Source of the DNA: Eleusine coracana subsp. coracana
Lineage: Eukaryota > Streptophyta > Magnoliopsida > Poales > Poaceae
NCBI GenBank assembly: GCA_032690845.1
Contig: CM064429.1
Span: 12,928,569-12,992,568, forward strand
DNA length: 64,000 bases
Direction: 5' to 3'
Part shown: positions 52,729-64,000 of the stretch, one piece after another
Position numbering within the stretch: the first letter of the stretch is position 1
Layout of the letters: each line of letters starts with the position of its first letter
Translations under genes and position numbers: made by a program
The notes under the pieces: model-generated
Databases searched by the model: none
What the model saw: only the letters and a program-made list of their open reading frames with translations
What the model was told of the DNA's origin: nothing

Positions 52729-52740
52729 TTGTATTAGAGC
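52729..52740 (+). other. E4 degenerate primer-binding site (tRNA-iMet)
   Basis: ttgtattagagc matches 10 of 12 bases of the initiator-Met complement, 2 bp after the LTR. Confidence 0.65.
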
Positions 52741-52789
52741 CGGTTTGATCACTAGTTGACCTTCACCGGCTTTGTGATTCAAAGGCGAC

Positions 52790-55247
52790 ATGGAGAAGCG
52801 TGCAGTCAAGCTTTGGATATTCGATGGAGAGGACTTTCCCTACTGGATGTCACAGACCAAGGCTTATCTCTTAAGCCAAGGATGTGCAATTTGGGAGATC
52901 GCGGAGCAGGACTACGCCATACGAGACGACCTCAACACCGCGCCAATAGGTGAGTTGAACAAGTATGAAAACAACTCTAAAGCTGTCCATATTGTGCTTT
53001 CTGCTCTAGGTAGGAATGAACATGGCCATGTTGCTCATCTTGATACTGCATATGTCATTTAGGCAAAGCTTTGCACATACCATGAGGGTACCAATCAAGT
53101 CAAGTCTATGTGTAAGGATTCTTATAATAGACAATACCAAACCTTTGCAGAAAAACCTGGCAAGTCACTAGATGACACTTTTCGTAGGTTTGAGGCCATT
53201 GTGTGCCACTTGCAGGCTTGTGGTAACCTTGTGTACAATGATAATCATAGCGCTAAGAAATTGTTGTATTCTCTTGATGAAAATACTTGGGGGGGGGGGG
53301 GTTAAGATTGCTGCACTAGAAGAAACTGCTGATTCCAATACCCTGGACTATGAGCAGCTGTATAGCAAGCTAAAATCTCATGAACGGTCTAAAAAGTCTC
53401 GTCATAATCTTGCTAATCCTGCTTCTAGCATGGCTTTGCTTTCTAGCTCCCAAAAGGGTAGTCACAGTGGTGCTTCTTATTGAACTAACCCCTCACTTGA
53501 CAAGCCTTCTTTGGAGTGCATTCCTGACGAGGAGCTGTCCTTGCTCACAAGAAAGTTCATGAAGTTCTACAACAACCACAAGGAGAGAAGAGGAGGTGGT
53601 TCAAGAACCTGCTTCGAGTGTGGCGACCCGGGACACTTCATTGCTGATTGCCCTAAGAAGAAGAAGAAGGCCGGGTACCACGACAACAACACTGAAGATT
53701 TCAAGAAAAAGAACAACCGCTTCTACAAGAAAGGAAAGAACTTCAAGAAGTTCGCCAAGGCCATTGCACGCACCTGCGTTGCCGCCTTGAGTGACATCGA
53801 CCTCACATCAAGAGAAGGCCTTACAAGCTCGGAGGAGGAGGTTGAGAAGCCACGAGTCAAGAGGAAGGACGAATTCACTGAGCTTTGCTTCATGGCCAAG
53901 AACGATCACATCACCGACTCTGGCTCTGACTCTGACATAAGTGAGGTACCTCCCACTCTTGATGAGCTCTCTACTGAACTTGATCATTTGCGCGATGTTT
54001 TGCTCATGCAAGATGATAAGCTTCGCAGCGCTGTTCGTGAGAATAGAGAGTTTAAGTCTAAGTTGGAGAGTGCTGAGTATGGAATCACTTTGCTTAGGTC
54101 TAGGCTTGCAAAAGATGACATTGCTGTTGAGTGTGAGTCTTGTCAAGTTGTGATGAATGATCTTGCAGAGAGAAAAAGTGTGCATGCTCAAGTTGCCAGT
54201 CAGCTTGAGAGTGCCCTTAAAGAGCTTGATGAATTCAAGGCTACACCAACTCTTTTGGGTGCATGTCAGAAGTGCCCCAATCTCATTAATGAGTTGGAAG
54301 CTCAAACCCTCAAAGTCATAGAGCTCGAGTCCAAGCTGCTAGATGAGACTCGCTCGAAAGTACTTCGACCACCCTGTGTAGTGTGTGGCTCTCTTAAGGA
54401 TAAGCTTGCAATCACTAGAGAGGAAAACAAAAACCTAGCCCAAGAAAATGACTATCTCATCTCTCATCTCCAAAGAACCCTAGTGAGTGAGGAGAAGATT
54501 GAGAGTGACTTGGCAAGAGTTAAAGAAAGTGCTAGTAGGTCAACCTACAACTTGGGCTTGGGATTTGAGAGGTGTGACAAGGAGAGTGAGAATGTGGGTA
54601 AGTTTGTGCCTAGCTCTAGCTACAAAGATGAGGAACAATCCATCAAACCCACTGACACATACTATCCACCTAACCCTAATCCTTCCTTCAACCCAAAGCA
54701 AGGCGAGGAGCGAAACCTCAAACCCATTATGCAAGCTAAGCCTAAACATGAGAGTGTCTACATTTGCATGTTCCGTGGCCGCAAGGGTCACTTGGATGAG
54801 TATTGTTATAGGCGTAAGAGGATTGAGAGGATGCAAGCTGAGTTAACTAGGAATGTGCATCATGAAGATTTTTTTGGTTTTCACCCTCGCTCTTTTTCTC
54901 GTGCCTATCATGGAGAGGGTCATTCCTCATATGGCTTTGATTCACGAAATAGGGGTTTTGCGCTGCAGCGCTTTGGTGCCCCATGTTTTCCCCATCGTGG
55001 TGAGTGTCGCTCGCGTGGATTTGGTTTTCACACATATGATTTCTATCCTCACAACCACAGGTTTGAGTTGGGACGCCTTGACAGGCTATGGTTTCCCCAT
55101 CGTGGTTCTCGTCTCACGTGTTTGACAGGTAATGTGCAAAGAACTGTGATAACCCCTGCAGGTCATGTAATTCAGTGCTGGCTTCCCAAGAGTTTTCTTT
55201 CTAACCCCAGCACTGAGTTATCGATCTTTCCTTCTTATTCTTGGTAG
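52790..55247 (+). pseudogene. E4 gag
   Basis: ATG 52790 follows the PBS by about 50 bp. A DUF4219/UBN2-type capsid (IFDGEDFPYW; KSLDDTFRRFEAI) is interrupted by a TAG at 53060-53062 and a frameshift at a 13-base G run (53289-53301), with a further stop at 53481-53483. Then come a CCHC knuckle CFECGDPGHFIADC (about 53617), a basic region and a long coiled coil (about 53940-54530). A second knuckle-like CMFRGRKGHLDEYC (about 54767) has its second Cys changed to Arg. The long coiled-coil gag with two knuckles fits the Sirevirus type. TAG at 55245 ends the readable frame. Confidence 0.85.
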
Positions 55248-55779
55248 GCAGCAGGTGGAGGCCTAGAGAACAAATGGTTGACGGACTCCGGGTGTTCGTG
55301 CCACATGACCGGAGATGCAAAGTGGTTCTCCAGCCTCACTCCCTTGAAGGGTTGGGAGTATGTGACCTTTGGAGAGGACAAGAGAGGGAGAGTGAAGGCA
55401 AGGGGTGTGGTAAAGGTAAATGAAAAATTCACTCTCAAGGATGTTGGTTTGGTTGAGCATCTCAAGTATAATTTTCTCTGTATCTCTCAGTTGCTTGATG
55501 TTGGTTTGGAAGTGCGCTTTAAGAAAAATGCTTCTTGTGTTCTTGATTCGAATGGCTCTTTGGCTTGTGGGTTTCTAGCATTGGGAAAGATTTTCAAGCT
55601 GATTTTGCTGTCTCTTCTGGTTCTCACAAGTGCTTATTTGCTCAATCTTCTTCTGAGCTCTGGGAATGGCATAGGAGACTAGGTCACATGAGCTTTGACT
55701 TGCTTTGTCGCTTGAGTGGCCTAGGGTTGATCCAAGGATTGCCTAAGCTCAAATTTGATAAGGATTTGGTTTGTGCTCC
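55248..55779 (+). pseudogene. E4 protease and GAG-pre-integrase
   Basis: The aspartic protease block WLTDSGCSCHMTGD (active-site DSG, about 55272) and the LKDVGLVEHLKYNFLCISQL block (about 55432) are in the gag frame. A frameshift near 55570-55590 follows. The pre-integrase motif LWEWHRRLGHMSFDLL (about 55660) lies in the pol frame and leads to the point where the TRIM is inserted (55780). Confidence 0.82.
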
Positions 55780-56425
55780 TGATGAGGACATCCTCCATTA
55801 TTACCCATGACAAGGCGGCGACCATGTGAGCCTCCGAATAATACCACCTTGCTTAGCTTGGGAAGAGGAATCCACCTTAAAAGGGAGAGCTACCCTTACC
55901 CTATTGGACTAGTCTTTTAGGGCGATTGGGCCTTTTCCCGAGTGGGTGTGTCGGACTTGTGGTGCTAAGATTGTGAGGGGCAGATCGTGCGTATCTGAAA
56001 TCGGATCAGTGTGTCGAGCTGCCGAAGTTGTGGTGCTAAGACTATGGATTCGGTCGCGGATCTAGAATCAGATCGGTGTATCGTGCTTTTCTAACCCCAC
56101 CTGGGTCAGATGCATCATTTGGTATCAGAGCTGGGCCCTTGTTTAAGGGGGTGAGAATGATGAGGACATCCTCCATTATTACCCGTGATAAGGCGGTGAC
56201 CGTGTGTGCCTATGAGTAATACCACCTTGCTTAGCTTGGGACGAGGAATCCACCTTAAAAAGAAGAGCCAGCCTTCCCCTATTGGACTAGTCTTTTAGGG
56301 CGATTGGGCCTCTCCCCGAGTGGGTGTGCCGGAGTTGCGGTGCTAAGATTGCAGATTCGGATCACGGATCTAGAATCGAGTCGGTGTGTCGTGCTTTTCT
56401 AACCCCACCTGGGCCAGATGGATCA
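55780..56425 (+). mobile_element. TRIM-like miniature LTR retrotransposon, copy 2
   Basis: Same position, same target-site duplications gctcc (55775-55779 and 56426-56430), and same structure as 6377-7022: LTRs 55780-56117 and 56158-56425, PBS 56120-56131, PPT 56144-56157. Only single-base differences are seen, so it was inserted before the segmental duplication. Confidence 0.85.
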
Positions 56426-56430
56426 GCTCC

Positions 56431-57436
56431 TTGTCGCCATGGGAAAATGATTGCCGCTTCTCATCCAACAATTAATTTGGTGATGACTGAACGCCCTGAA
56501 GAGTTGCTTCACATGGACATTGTTGGTCTTTCTCGGGTTCGTTCGGCGGGTTGGAACTGATATGTTCTTGTGATTGTTGACGACTACTCTTGCTACTATT
56601 GGGTTTACTTTCTTGAGTGCAAGGATGAAGTGTTTCATCACTTTCAGAGCTTAGCTTTGAGGTTGTTCAAGGAACTCTCTGATGCATTACGAGCAATCCG
56701 CAGTGATAATGGCACCGAGTTCAAGAACTCCTCCTTTGATGCTTTCTACCTTGAGCATGGTATTGAGCATTAGTTTTCAGCACCACGTGTCCCTCAGCAG
56801 AATGGTGTGGTCGAAAGAAAGAACAGAACCTTGGAGGAAATGGCCCGGATGATGCTCGATGAGCATAGAACTCCGAGGCGGTTCTGGGCTGAGGCCATTA
56901 GCATTGCTTTCTATGTTTCCAATTGGGTTTTCTTGCGCTCAATTTTTAGTGTAACTTCCTATGAGCTACATTTTGGGAGGAAGCCATCCGTTTCTCATTT
57001 GCGTGCTTTTGGTTGCAAGTGCTTCATTCTCAAGCGTGGTAATCTTGATAAGTTTGAGTCGAGATCTTCCGATGTCATCTTTCTTGGCTACACCCTTCAT
57101 GGCCATTCCTATAGAGTTCTGAATTTGGAAACTAATGCCATCATAGAATCCTGTGATGTAACCTTTAATGAATCAAACTCTTGTGCAAGCAATGTGGTTC
57201 AAACTGCCGGTAACAAGGAGATGGACGAGAGTATCTTTGTAGAAGAGGACCTACAGGGCTTGGATGATGATGATGATGAGTCATTCCATCCCACCTCCGA
57301 GCTTGTTCTTGCTACTTCCACCACTCCAGTAGAGGGTCCAGAAGCTCCTACATCGACCTCAGCAGCTGTCGAGCCAGCTCCAGCTATGGTTGAGGGGGAG
57401 GTACGCTTTGAGAGAGAGGCTCCTCACCACATTTAG
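56431..57436 (+). pseudogene. E4 copy 2 integrase region
   Basis: Near-identical to 7028-8033, with the same internal stops at about 56559, 56771 and 57434 and the same catalytic-triad motifs. It sits in the pol frame shared with RT. Confidence 0.85.
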
Positions 57437-57457
57437 CGTCAACATCTACCTCAACAG

Positions 57458-58249
57458 ATGATCGGTAATCTCTATGAGAGGACAACAAAGTCAAGGTCTA
57501 CACATCTCGCATGCTTTACCAGTTCTCTATTTGTTGCCACCTTTGAACCTCAGAATGTTGGACACGCACTATCTAATGAACATTGGGTTAATGCCATGCA
57601 TGAGGAGTTGGAAAACTTTGAGAGAAACAAAGTGTGGACCCTTGTAGAGCCTCCTGTTGGTGTCAATGTTATAGGAACCAAGTGGGTGTTCAAAAACAAA
57701 CATGGGGAAGATGGTGAGGTTGTGAGAAACAAGGCTAGGCTTGTTGCTCAGGGTTTTAGCCAAGTTGAGGGCTTAGACTATGGTGAAACCTTTGCTCCTG
57801 TTGCACGCATAGAAGCCATTAGGATCTTGCTTGCATTTGCTGCCTCTAAGGGCATTAGACTCTACCAAATGAATGTCAAGAGTGCATTCCTAAATGGTTT
57901 CATAGAGGAAGAGGTCTATGTAAAACAACCACCTGGCTTTGAGCACCACAAATACTCAAACCGTGTGTACAAGCTTCAGAAGGCTTTGTACGGTCTAAAG
58001 CAAGCACCTAGGGCATGGTATGCTAGGCTTAAGACCTTCTTGCTAAAGCGCGGGTATGTCATGGTTGACAAAACCTTGTTCACTCTAAAGCAAGGCAATG
58101 ACTTTCTAATGGTTCAGATATACGTGAATGATATCATCTTTGGAGGTTCCTCTCATGCTCTTGTGTCTAGATTTCAGGAAGCTATGGAAAGCGAATTTCA
58201 GATGTCGATGATAGGCAAGCTCACCTTCTTTCTTGGATGTCAAATCTAG
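57458..58249 (+). pseudogene. E4 copy 2 reverse transcriptase, catalytic Asp residues lost
   Basis: Like 8055-8846, with the same Asp-to-Asn changes in MNVKSAFLNG and YVNDIIFG and a few private substitutions (near 57520, 58012 and 58062). The shared lesions predate the duplication. Confidence 0.88.
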
Positions 58250-58251
58250 CA

Positions 58252-58973
58252 GTGCAAGCAAGGCACCTTCATACATCAAGCCAAGTACACGAAGGATCTC
58301 CTGAAGAAGTTCGACATGGTCAATGTGAAGCCGTTGTCAACACTAATGTCCACTACAATGGCACTTGACCCTGATGAAGACTGTGAAGCGATGGACCAAA
58401 GGGAGTACAGGAGCATGATTGGCTCCCTCTTGTACTTGATGGCAACAAGACCCGACATACACTTTGTGGTGTGTCTTTGTGCTCGCCTTCAAGCTTCCCC
58501 AAGGGTGACTCATCGCAGGGCTGTCAAGCGCATCTTCAGGTATCTCAAATACACCCTTGAGTTCGGTCTTTCGTACTCTACATCTTCATCTCTTGATCTC
58601 ATTGGGTATTCGGATACGAACTTTGATCTGTTGATCTTCTCGTAAGCAGTCAAGTGTAGCCCAATCCACCACAGAGGCTGAGTATGTTGCTGCTGCTAGC
58701 TGCTGCTCACAAATCATATGGATAGTATCTACCATGAGAGACTATGGGTTAACTGTTAAGGGTGTTCTACTCATGTGTGATAACTCCAGTGCCATGTGCT
58801 TAGCCAAGAACCCAATCCTACATGGTAAGGTCAAACACATTAATGTGTGATTCCACTTCTTGAGAGACAATGTTGAGAAGGGAGATGTTGAGCTCAAATA
58901 CATTGACATTAAACACCAAATGGCTGATTTCCTTACCAAGCCCCTAGATGCTTCGCGATTTGCTTTTCTTTGA
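58252..58973 (+). pseudogene. E4 copy 2 RNase H and pol C-terminus
   Basis: Duplicate of 8849-9570, including the deletion/frameshift near 58630 and the terminal TGA at 58971-58973. Confidence 0.8.
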
Positions 58974-60392
58974 GGGGAGCTTGGTGTTTGCCATCCGTTT
59001 GGCATCATTTGAGGGGGAGTTGGTGTTCTCTTGTATATATGTATCTTATCTTTTTGCATTGCATCTCATATGTGATATATGCATTGGTAGATGAGCTTTG
59101 ATTCTTATGCTTTCTTGCATTTCTCTTTGCTACGATTGAGCTTGAGCTAAGTTGTGTGGATGTGATAGTAATCTCTCATGCTTAGATTTTTTAGATGGCT
59201 TGTTTTGAGCAACTTTCTAATCTTAAAGGTAAACTAATCTTCTTGTGAACCTTATGAACTAATCTTGCTAAGACTTGCTTATCATGTGTATAATTGCTCT
59301 TATCCCTGTCAAGACTTGTGTTGAAGGCTAGTCTAGAGGATATCTTGCCTTTGGCACCTTGTATTTGTGAAATGTGGCTTTGCAAATGTTTAGCTCATGA
59401 TGGAACATTGTGGGAACATTTGTTCCTTTTGCCGCAAAGGCATGCTCATCCTTATGTTTTTAATTTGCAAAATAAGTTGACTGTGCTTTGAAGCCTCGGG
59501 GTGTTTGTCATACCCAGTCGTGCGACCCTCCGCATGGATTAGAAGTAACATAAAAATGATAAATCCAAACATTGTACTTTGAAACCTCAGGGTGTTTGCC
59601 GTACCCAGTCGTGCGACCCTCCGCACAGATTAGAAGATACATGAGGATCACATAAGAATAATGCTTTTCTCTTTTCTTATGAGTCTCTATTGCATATGTG
59701 AGCGTTTGTAGAGCTTATTTTCTACGAATGCTTGTTGCCTTGGTTGAGATTGAGACTAGCTAGTTTCCTTTGATTAACTTGATGCTTGTTTTTCCTTGGA
59801 CGGGAGTACTTATACATGTGGTGGCAGCTTTTCTCATGACGAGCAAGTTTGATTCTATCTAAGCTAGTCAATCTTTTTGCTTAGCTTGTATAGCTCTTGG
59901 TGTTTATGCCTTGCTATCTATATGATGGTGAGCTATTGCTTTTACACTTCATGGCTCTATGTTTTTGATTAGCAAAGTTAAATGCTTGTTTGCATAATTG
60001 TTAAAGCTCCTTAGGTTTGCATTTTCATACATTGCATGTTTGTTCTTTTGCTTCTTTGATGAGTTCATTGCCAAAGGGGGAGAAAATATTGGGTCATGCA
60101 CAAATAATGCTAAGAAACTTAAAATGATCCTTTTTCCATTACATGAGACCTACCACAAATTGAGGGGGAGCATATCATGTCCTTCAGCATTTTTCATGCG
60201 CTTTTCACAATCTTTGTGTTCTCGAGTGGCTTTCTTTGTCAACTCTTGGTTTTGCGATCCTTCTTATGCTAGATGGCTACTTTTCACCTTTTCTTTGGGT
60301 TTGGCCATTTGGATGTGCTTATTTGGTTTTGCATTTTAAATCTCTAAGCTTTGTGCATTTGATGTTGTCAATGTACTCATCAAGGGGGAGAT
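58974..60392 (+). other. E4 copy 2 3' untranslated region, uninterrupted
   Basis: Non-coding. The intact target of E5 (gtcat, 59507-59511) is here. Two direct repeat units with a 90-bp period lie at about 59493-59546 and 59583-59636 (core acccagtcgtgcgaccctc). Polypurine tracts lie at 60073-60087, 60160-60173 and 60382-60392. Confidence 0.78.
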
Positions 60393-62239
60393 TGAGAAAC
60401 CATGTGGATAAGTGCCATGGTTTGCAATATGTGATGAGTAACTGACATTGGTTGAGTTTGGTGTTTGAGTTGAAATGTGGAAATCTGGGGATTCCATGAG
60501 TTTGTGCATGTCATGGTTTTGACTAACCAGAGTTGGAGAAGTTTGCAGGAGATGGAAAATGTGTTTGCTTGTCTCATGATGTGTAGGTCACTGGAGTCAA
60601 CTTGGCGGTCAACGGCGAGAGGATCGGGCACAAGTTGGAGAGTTGGGGCCGGACGATCGAGAGGCTGGGTAAAGTCAAGGGTGATCCACACCGTACACGT
60701 GGAGAGGCAAGAAGCACAGACGGTTTTGCAGTTGTGCCTCAAAACCGTGGGTCGTGATCAAGACGACGGTGTTGATCAAGTCAAAGGTGATCGGGCGTAA
60801 GTGCAAGTAGAGGCTTCCAATGGACTGAAGGCGGGAGAGACTTGCTGACAAGGAGGATCATGGGACGAGGTGACACGCGTTGAGATCGAGAAGTCATGCT
60901 TTGAGAAGCGTCCAAGGCGGTTTCCTGGTTTGGGCCTCAAAACCGGTGGCGGCGATTGGAGGTGCACGTGGCACCATCGCGGAGCTTACGTCGAGGCGAA
61001 GCAAAGTTGTGAAGGGCTCGATGGTGTTCGGACGAAGGAAAAGAGTTGGATGGTTTTGCCCTTGGTAGGTGGCAATGAGTTATAGGTCAAGGGTAAGTTG
61101 TCTTGGACCCTAGGCCTATATAAGAAGAGGTGTGGCTAGTGGCAGAGGCGCCTCTTCCCATTAGCCATGTTAGAAATTCATTCAAAGTGCTAGGAGTGGT
61201 CTTCATGTAATAGAGGAGAGGAGAGGGTGTGTGAGAGACATCTCTTTCTCTTCTAAGTAGTGGGAGGAAGAGGGTGGCTTCCTAGCCTTGTATCCATGGA
61301 TCTTGTAAGCATGTTTCTATGATATGAAAGTCATTTTCATGCTCAAGATCTTCCTCTCTTTCTAAATCCTGAATTTCTCTTTTTCTCTATTTTTGGAGCT
61401 ATTTTCATGGAAATTTTCAATCTCATTTCTGAGTAAGTTCTTGGGGCAGATTTCTTGGGGATCTTAGTGCTATGATGAGCTAGAACAATCCTCCATGGGT
61501 CTTTGATCAAATCAAGAGCTCTAGCACCTTCGATTTGAAGGATTTCTCAAGTTTCCCCTTTTTGGTGTTCTTGACACAAGATCTGAAATTCATGATGATT
61601 CCTTGAGCCAATTGAGTGGATTTTCTTGGATTAGGGCCGTGATGTGTTGAGGATTGGCTGGTCCAAAAATCGCATGATTTGGAGATCATTTGGTTGAGTT
61701 TTGGAGAGATTTGTAGGAAAATCGTGACAGTTTTCTGTTCTGTCGGGGGTGGATCGGCACTGTCGATGACCAGGACCGGCACTGCCGGTGGGTCTAAGCT
61801 TGGATCAGCACTGCCGATGCCACGACCGACACTTCTGCCGATAGCCACCACCGGCACTGCCGATGCGCTCCGACCGTTGCTTTCCAGAGTTTCGAGAACA
61901 CCGCACCGGCACTACCAATGCATGTGACCGGCACTGCCGATGGTCCCAACCGGCACTGCCAATAGCTGTGATCGGCACTGCCGATGGTAGTCCAGTGAGG
62001 TCCATCTTATGTGTGTTTCTTTGACCGGGTCGTGTCTTTGCTGCTCTCTTTTGTTTCCGCTGTGTTCCACTACTGTTGTTGATCACTCCTAGGGTTGGCA
62101 CATCACAAGTTGGTGTGTGTGGCCTTGGTGATCGGTTTAGAGGTTGCCTTTGGTTGTAATTGGGATATAGGCCAAGTTCTTGCAAAGAATTTTAATTGAC
62201 TCCCATCCCCCCCCCTCTGGTCGCCTTTTCGGTCCTTCA
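60393..62239 (+). repeat. E4 copy 2 3' LTR
   Basis: 1,847 bp, near-identical to 18526-20374. TATA-like tatataa at 61117-61123; palindrome array 61753-61986. Confidence 0.88.
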
Positions 62240-62697
62240 ATTATTCGATAATATATTCCATGAGGTCATGATGTTTTGTCATAATATTTATGGTTCCTTT
62301 AAATAATCTTTTTAAATATAGTCATGAATCAAATTTTGACACTCGGTATTACCACAACTCACACATGTTGACCAAGTGGGTTCTTTGTCCCTAAGGTTCA
62401 TTTCTTCTGTTGCGGACCGAGTCAACTTTCCTAATTCGCATATGCTTGACCGAGTGGGTTCTAAGTCTTGATGATTCATATAGGTCATTGGGAACATTGA
62501 TTAGAATGCTAACGTGCATTGTGTATTTGTTGTGAGTGTTTAACACGAGTTCATACAATACATGAACAAAGCAGCATGGCCCAAGAATTCATCACAATCC
62601 TGGTGATGGATCTAGATCCTACGGGTCTACCAGATTAAATACATTTCATTACATAACTGGCTGTGAAAATATTGTATGTCAATTATGATACAAACCA
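62240..62697 (+). mobile_element. Tat element 3' region, copy 2 (no gene)
   Basis: Duplicate of 20375-20832. Here it is the direct continuation of E8 (which breaks at 51105) across the E4 insertion. No sense-strand gene is seen. Confidence 0.68.
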
Positions 62698-62839
62698 TTA
62701 CACTCTCGGTAATGGATCCAGTTCTATCTGGTCAATCAAAATGTTTGAAGTCTCCTGGGCTTCCGCAACCAGAGCTTCACATTGTTCATCAGACAGGTCT
62801 TCCTGGAAACCTTTAGCAATTACATCTAGTTGATCCACT
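62698..62839 (-). pseudogene. Tat antisense gene, last exon, copy 2
   Basis: Duplicate of 20833-20974, interrupted at the same place by the CRM-like element. Confidence 0.6.
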
Positions 62840-64000
62840 TGATGTGGACAAGGGTTCCCGATCTTCCGATAGGTTCTGATAATCTTGATTAAGGCGAAGG
62901 CGATACACAAATCGATCCGGCTTCCGAACGACACGTTCTGAACCCCGCAATCGCAGCACAACGTCTCTTCTGGTTATCAACCGCTCAAGAACGATTGACC
63001 TCGCCGAGAAGGCTTATCCTTGCCTGCAAATCAAGAACACAAGCAAGAACAAAGAAGAATGCAACTAAAGTTGCAAGTATACGATGAATCTCACAAGTTG
63101 GGGTCTTACAAACCGATCAAACGGCAAAACTGTTATCAACAGAATAATCTAAGCAAAATCCCCAAACCCTAATGAAGAGACGGCGGCTATATATGAGGAC
63201 CCTAGGGTCATGCAAGACCCCCTGGACGCAGCCCTAAGTGGGCTCAACTCGATACATGGCCCAAAGACCGATTACGGTGTCGCAGCACCAGGACAGATTC
63301 TGGAAGTCGAATTGTTTCGGCTATTGCCGACGGCTCGAGATGAATTTTGACATAGGACTAGTTGGGTTGGAAAGGTCTTTTCGTTATCTTTCCAGGCATA
63401 TATAGAACGTCCAAATCCGAGTCCGTATGCATCTTGGCGTCCGTTTTGGTGCAGACTTGTCCTGGGCTCCGAAACAGACTCGAAGTCGGTTTTGATTGGG
63501 CCTCCACCTTGGCTTGGACGTCCTTGCTGGCCCATCACGTCTCCAATCACCTCCCCAGCTATCTCATCATCATCTCCATGGTTTCTAACAATAATTAATT
63601 TATTAGGTAGCAATCTATTCTCAAAATCACATAATGGAATCATTAGGAACAAGCTCACCCGTAAATTCAGTTGTCGCGCATGAACTTGCATTTTGGTTGG
63701 CGGAGTGCTGGGTGTATCCATAAGAGTGATGTCCTCATCATTCTCCCCCTTTTGAATTAGAGTCGTCCTCGACTCGAGCTCATCTCTTTCTCCCATGTAT
63801 GGTCTCAAATCTGAAATATTAATTGTGAAACTATTCCCAAACTTGGGATACAACTCATATTTATATGCATTATAAAATTTATCATCACAATGTGAAACTA
63901 CAATAGAACGCATGCCATGCAAATTAATGACCTCTATGAAAACTTGCTCAGCAATATAAACATCATTCTCCCTCTTATGACAAGATAGAAAATGTGTGAT
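62840..64000 (-). mobile_element. E6a copy 2: CRM-like pol-less gypsy (partial)
   Basis: The 3' LTR (62840-63740) and the start of the internal region (minus orientation), near-identical to 20975-22135. The rest is beyond the window. The left flank ccact is the same as in copy 1, so the insertion predates the duplication. Confidence 0.85.
63272..64000 (-). pseudogene. E6a copy 2 ORF, C-terminal part with lost stop
   Basis: Matches the C-terminus of 21581-22135. A change at 63448 turns the family stop codon into Gln, so the frame reads about 58 codons further into the LTR, to 63272. The 5' part lies beyond the window. Confidence 0.65.

Larger units (their letters stand above)
51111..62239 (+). 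mobile_element. E4 copy 2: Sirevirus-type copia element, complete ends
   Basis: Flanked by perfect duplications attat (51106-51110 and 62240-62244), beginning tgagaaacc and ending ccttca. The 5' part is composite: 46 bp of LTR start, then 3'-UTR-like sequence with a PPT (51157-51718), then an internal LTR (51719-52726), a degenerate PBS, gag, protease, TRIM, integrase, RT, RNase H, 3' UTR and 3' LTR. From 55745 on it is the near-identical duplicate of 6342-20374 without E5. Confidence 0.87.

Noticed and set aside
55745..64000. Treating the second copy as an assembly artefact and ignoring it
   Set aside because: It has private substitutions, a natural continuous 5' part and lacks E5 cleanly with a single gtcat, so it behaves as a real locus; read support is still needed.

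Overview
The window is repeat-dense plant nuclear DNA, almost certainly from a grass (Poaceae). A panicoid grass is my best guess from the style of the LTRs: CpG-rich palindrome arrays, Sirevirus-type copia elements, and Athila, CRM and Tat gypsy elements. I see no ordinary host gene, no rRNA or tRNA gene, and no prokaryotic feature. Essentially every base belongs to nested LTR retrotransposons, which I call E1-E9.

Layout. 1-6341: three Athila-type gypsy pieces: E1 (+, LTR end, 1-216), E2 (-, 217-2554) and E3 (+, 5' LTR, tRNA-Asp PBS and gag-protease, 2555-6341). 6342-20374: 5'-truncated Sirevirus-type copia E4 copy 1. It is interrupted by a TRIM-like mini-retrotransposon (6377-7022) and by a complete, young, pol-less Athila-type element E5 (10109-17639, TSD gtcat). 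20375-26908: 3' part of an old Tat-lineage gypsy with an intron-containing antisense gene, split by a pol-less CRM-like gypsy E6a (20975-25295). 26909-44826: pol-less Sirevirus-type E7. Its 5' LTR is present twice (26909-27981 and 35326-36957) around a CRM-like gypsy E6 (27982-35292) that keeps an uninterrupted 1,695-codon gag-pol frame. 44827-51105: decayed Tat element E8, carrying a solo CRM-like LTR E9 (50087-50986, TSD gggtg). 51106-62244: E4 copy 2 with both target-site duplications (attat) and the same TRIM. 62240-64000: the same Tat 3' region and CRM-like insertion as in copy 1.

Main conclusions. (1) 55745-64000 is a near-identical second copy of 6342-10108 plus 17640-22135. Copy 2 is the empty site for E5, so the order was E4, then TRIM, then duplication, then E5. 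(2) The TRIM has only about 40 bp between its LTRs (PBS plus PPT). Its LTR start and polypurine tract match those of the CRM-like gypsy elements in the window, which points to them as possible mobilising partners. (3) Two unrelated lineages (Athila-type E5 and Sirevirus-type E7) have the same design: gag kept at the 5' end, pol lost, and an extra large ORF of the Athila-ORF1/env-position kind. In both, the ORF is preceded by a 3' splice-site-like AG, and upstream of that lies an internal repeat of the palindromic module otherwise found in the element's own LTR. (4) In E6a, gag and the RT region are missing and an uncharacterised conserved-looking ORF occupies the reverse-transcriptase position. 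Autonomous-looking and pol-less partners therefore coexist for three lineages.

All lineage names rest on motifs and architecture read by eye. No database search was run.
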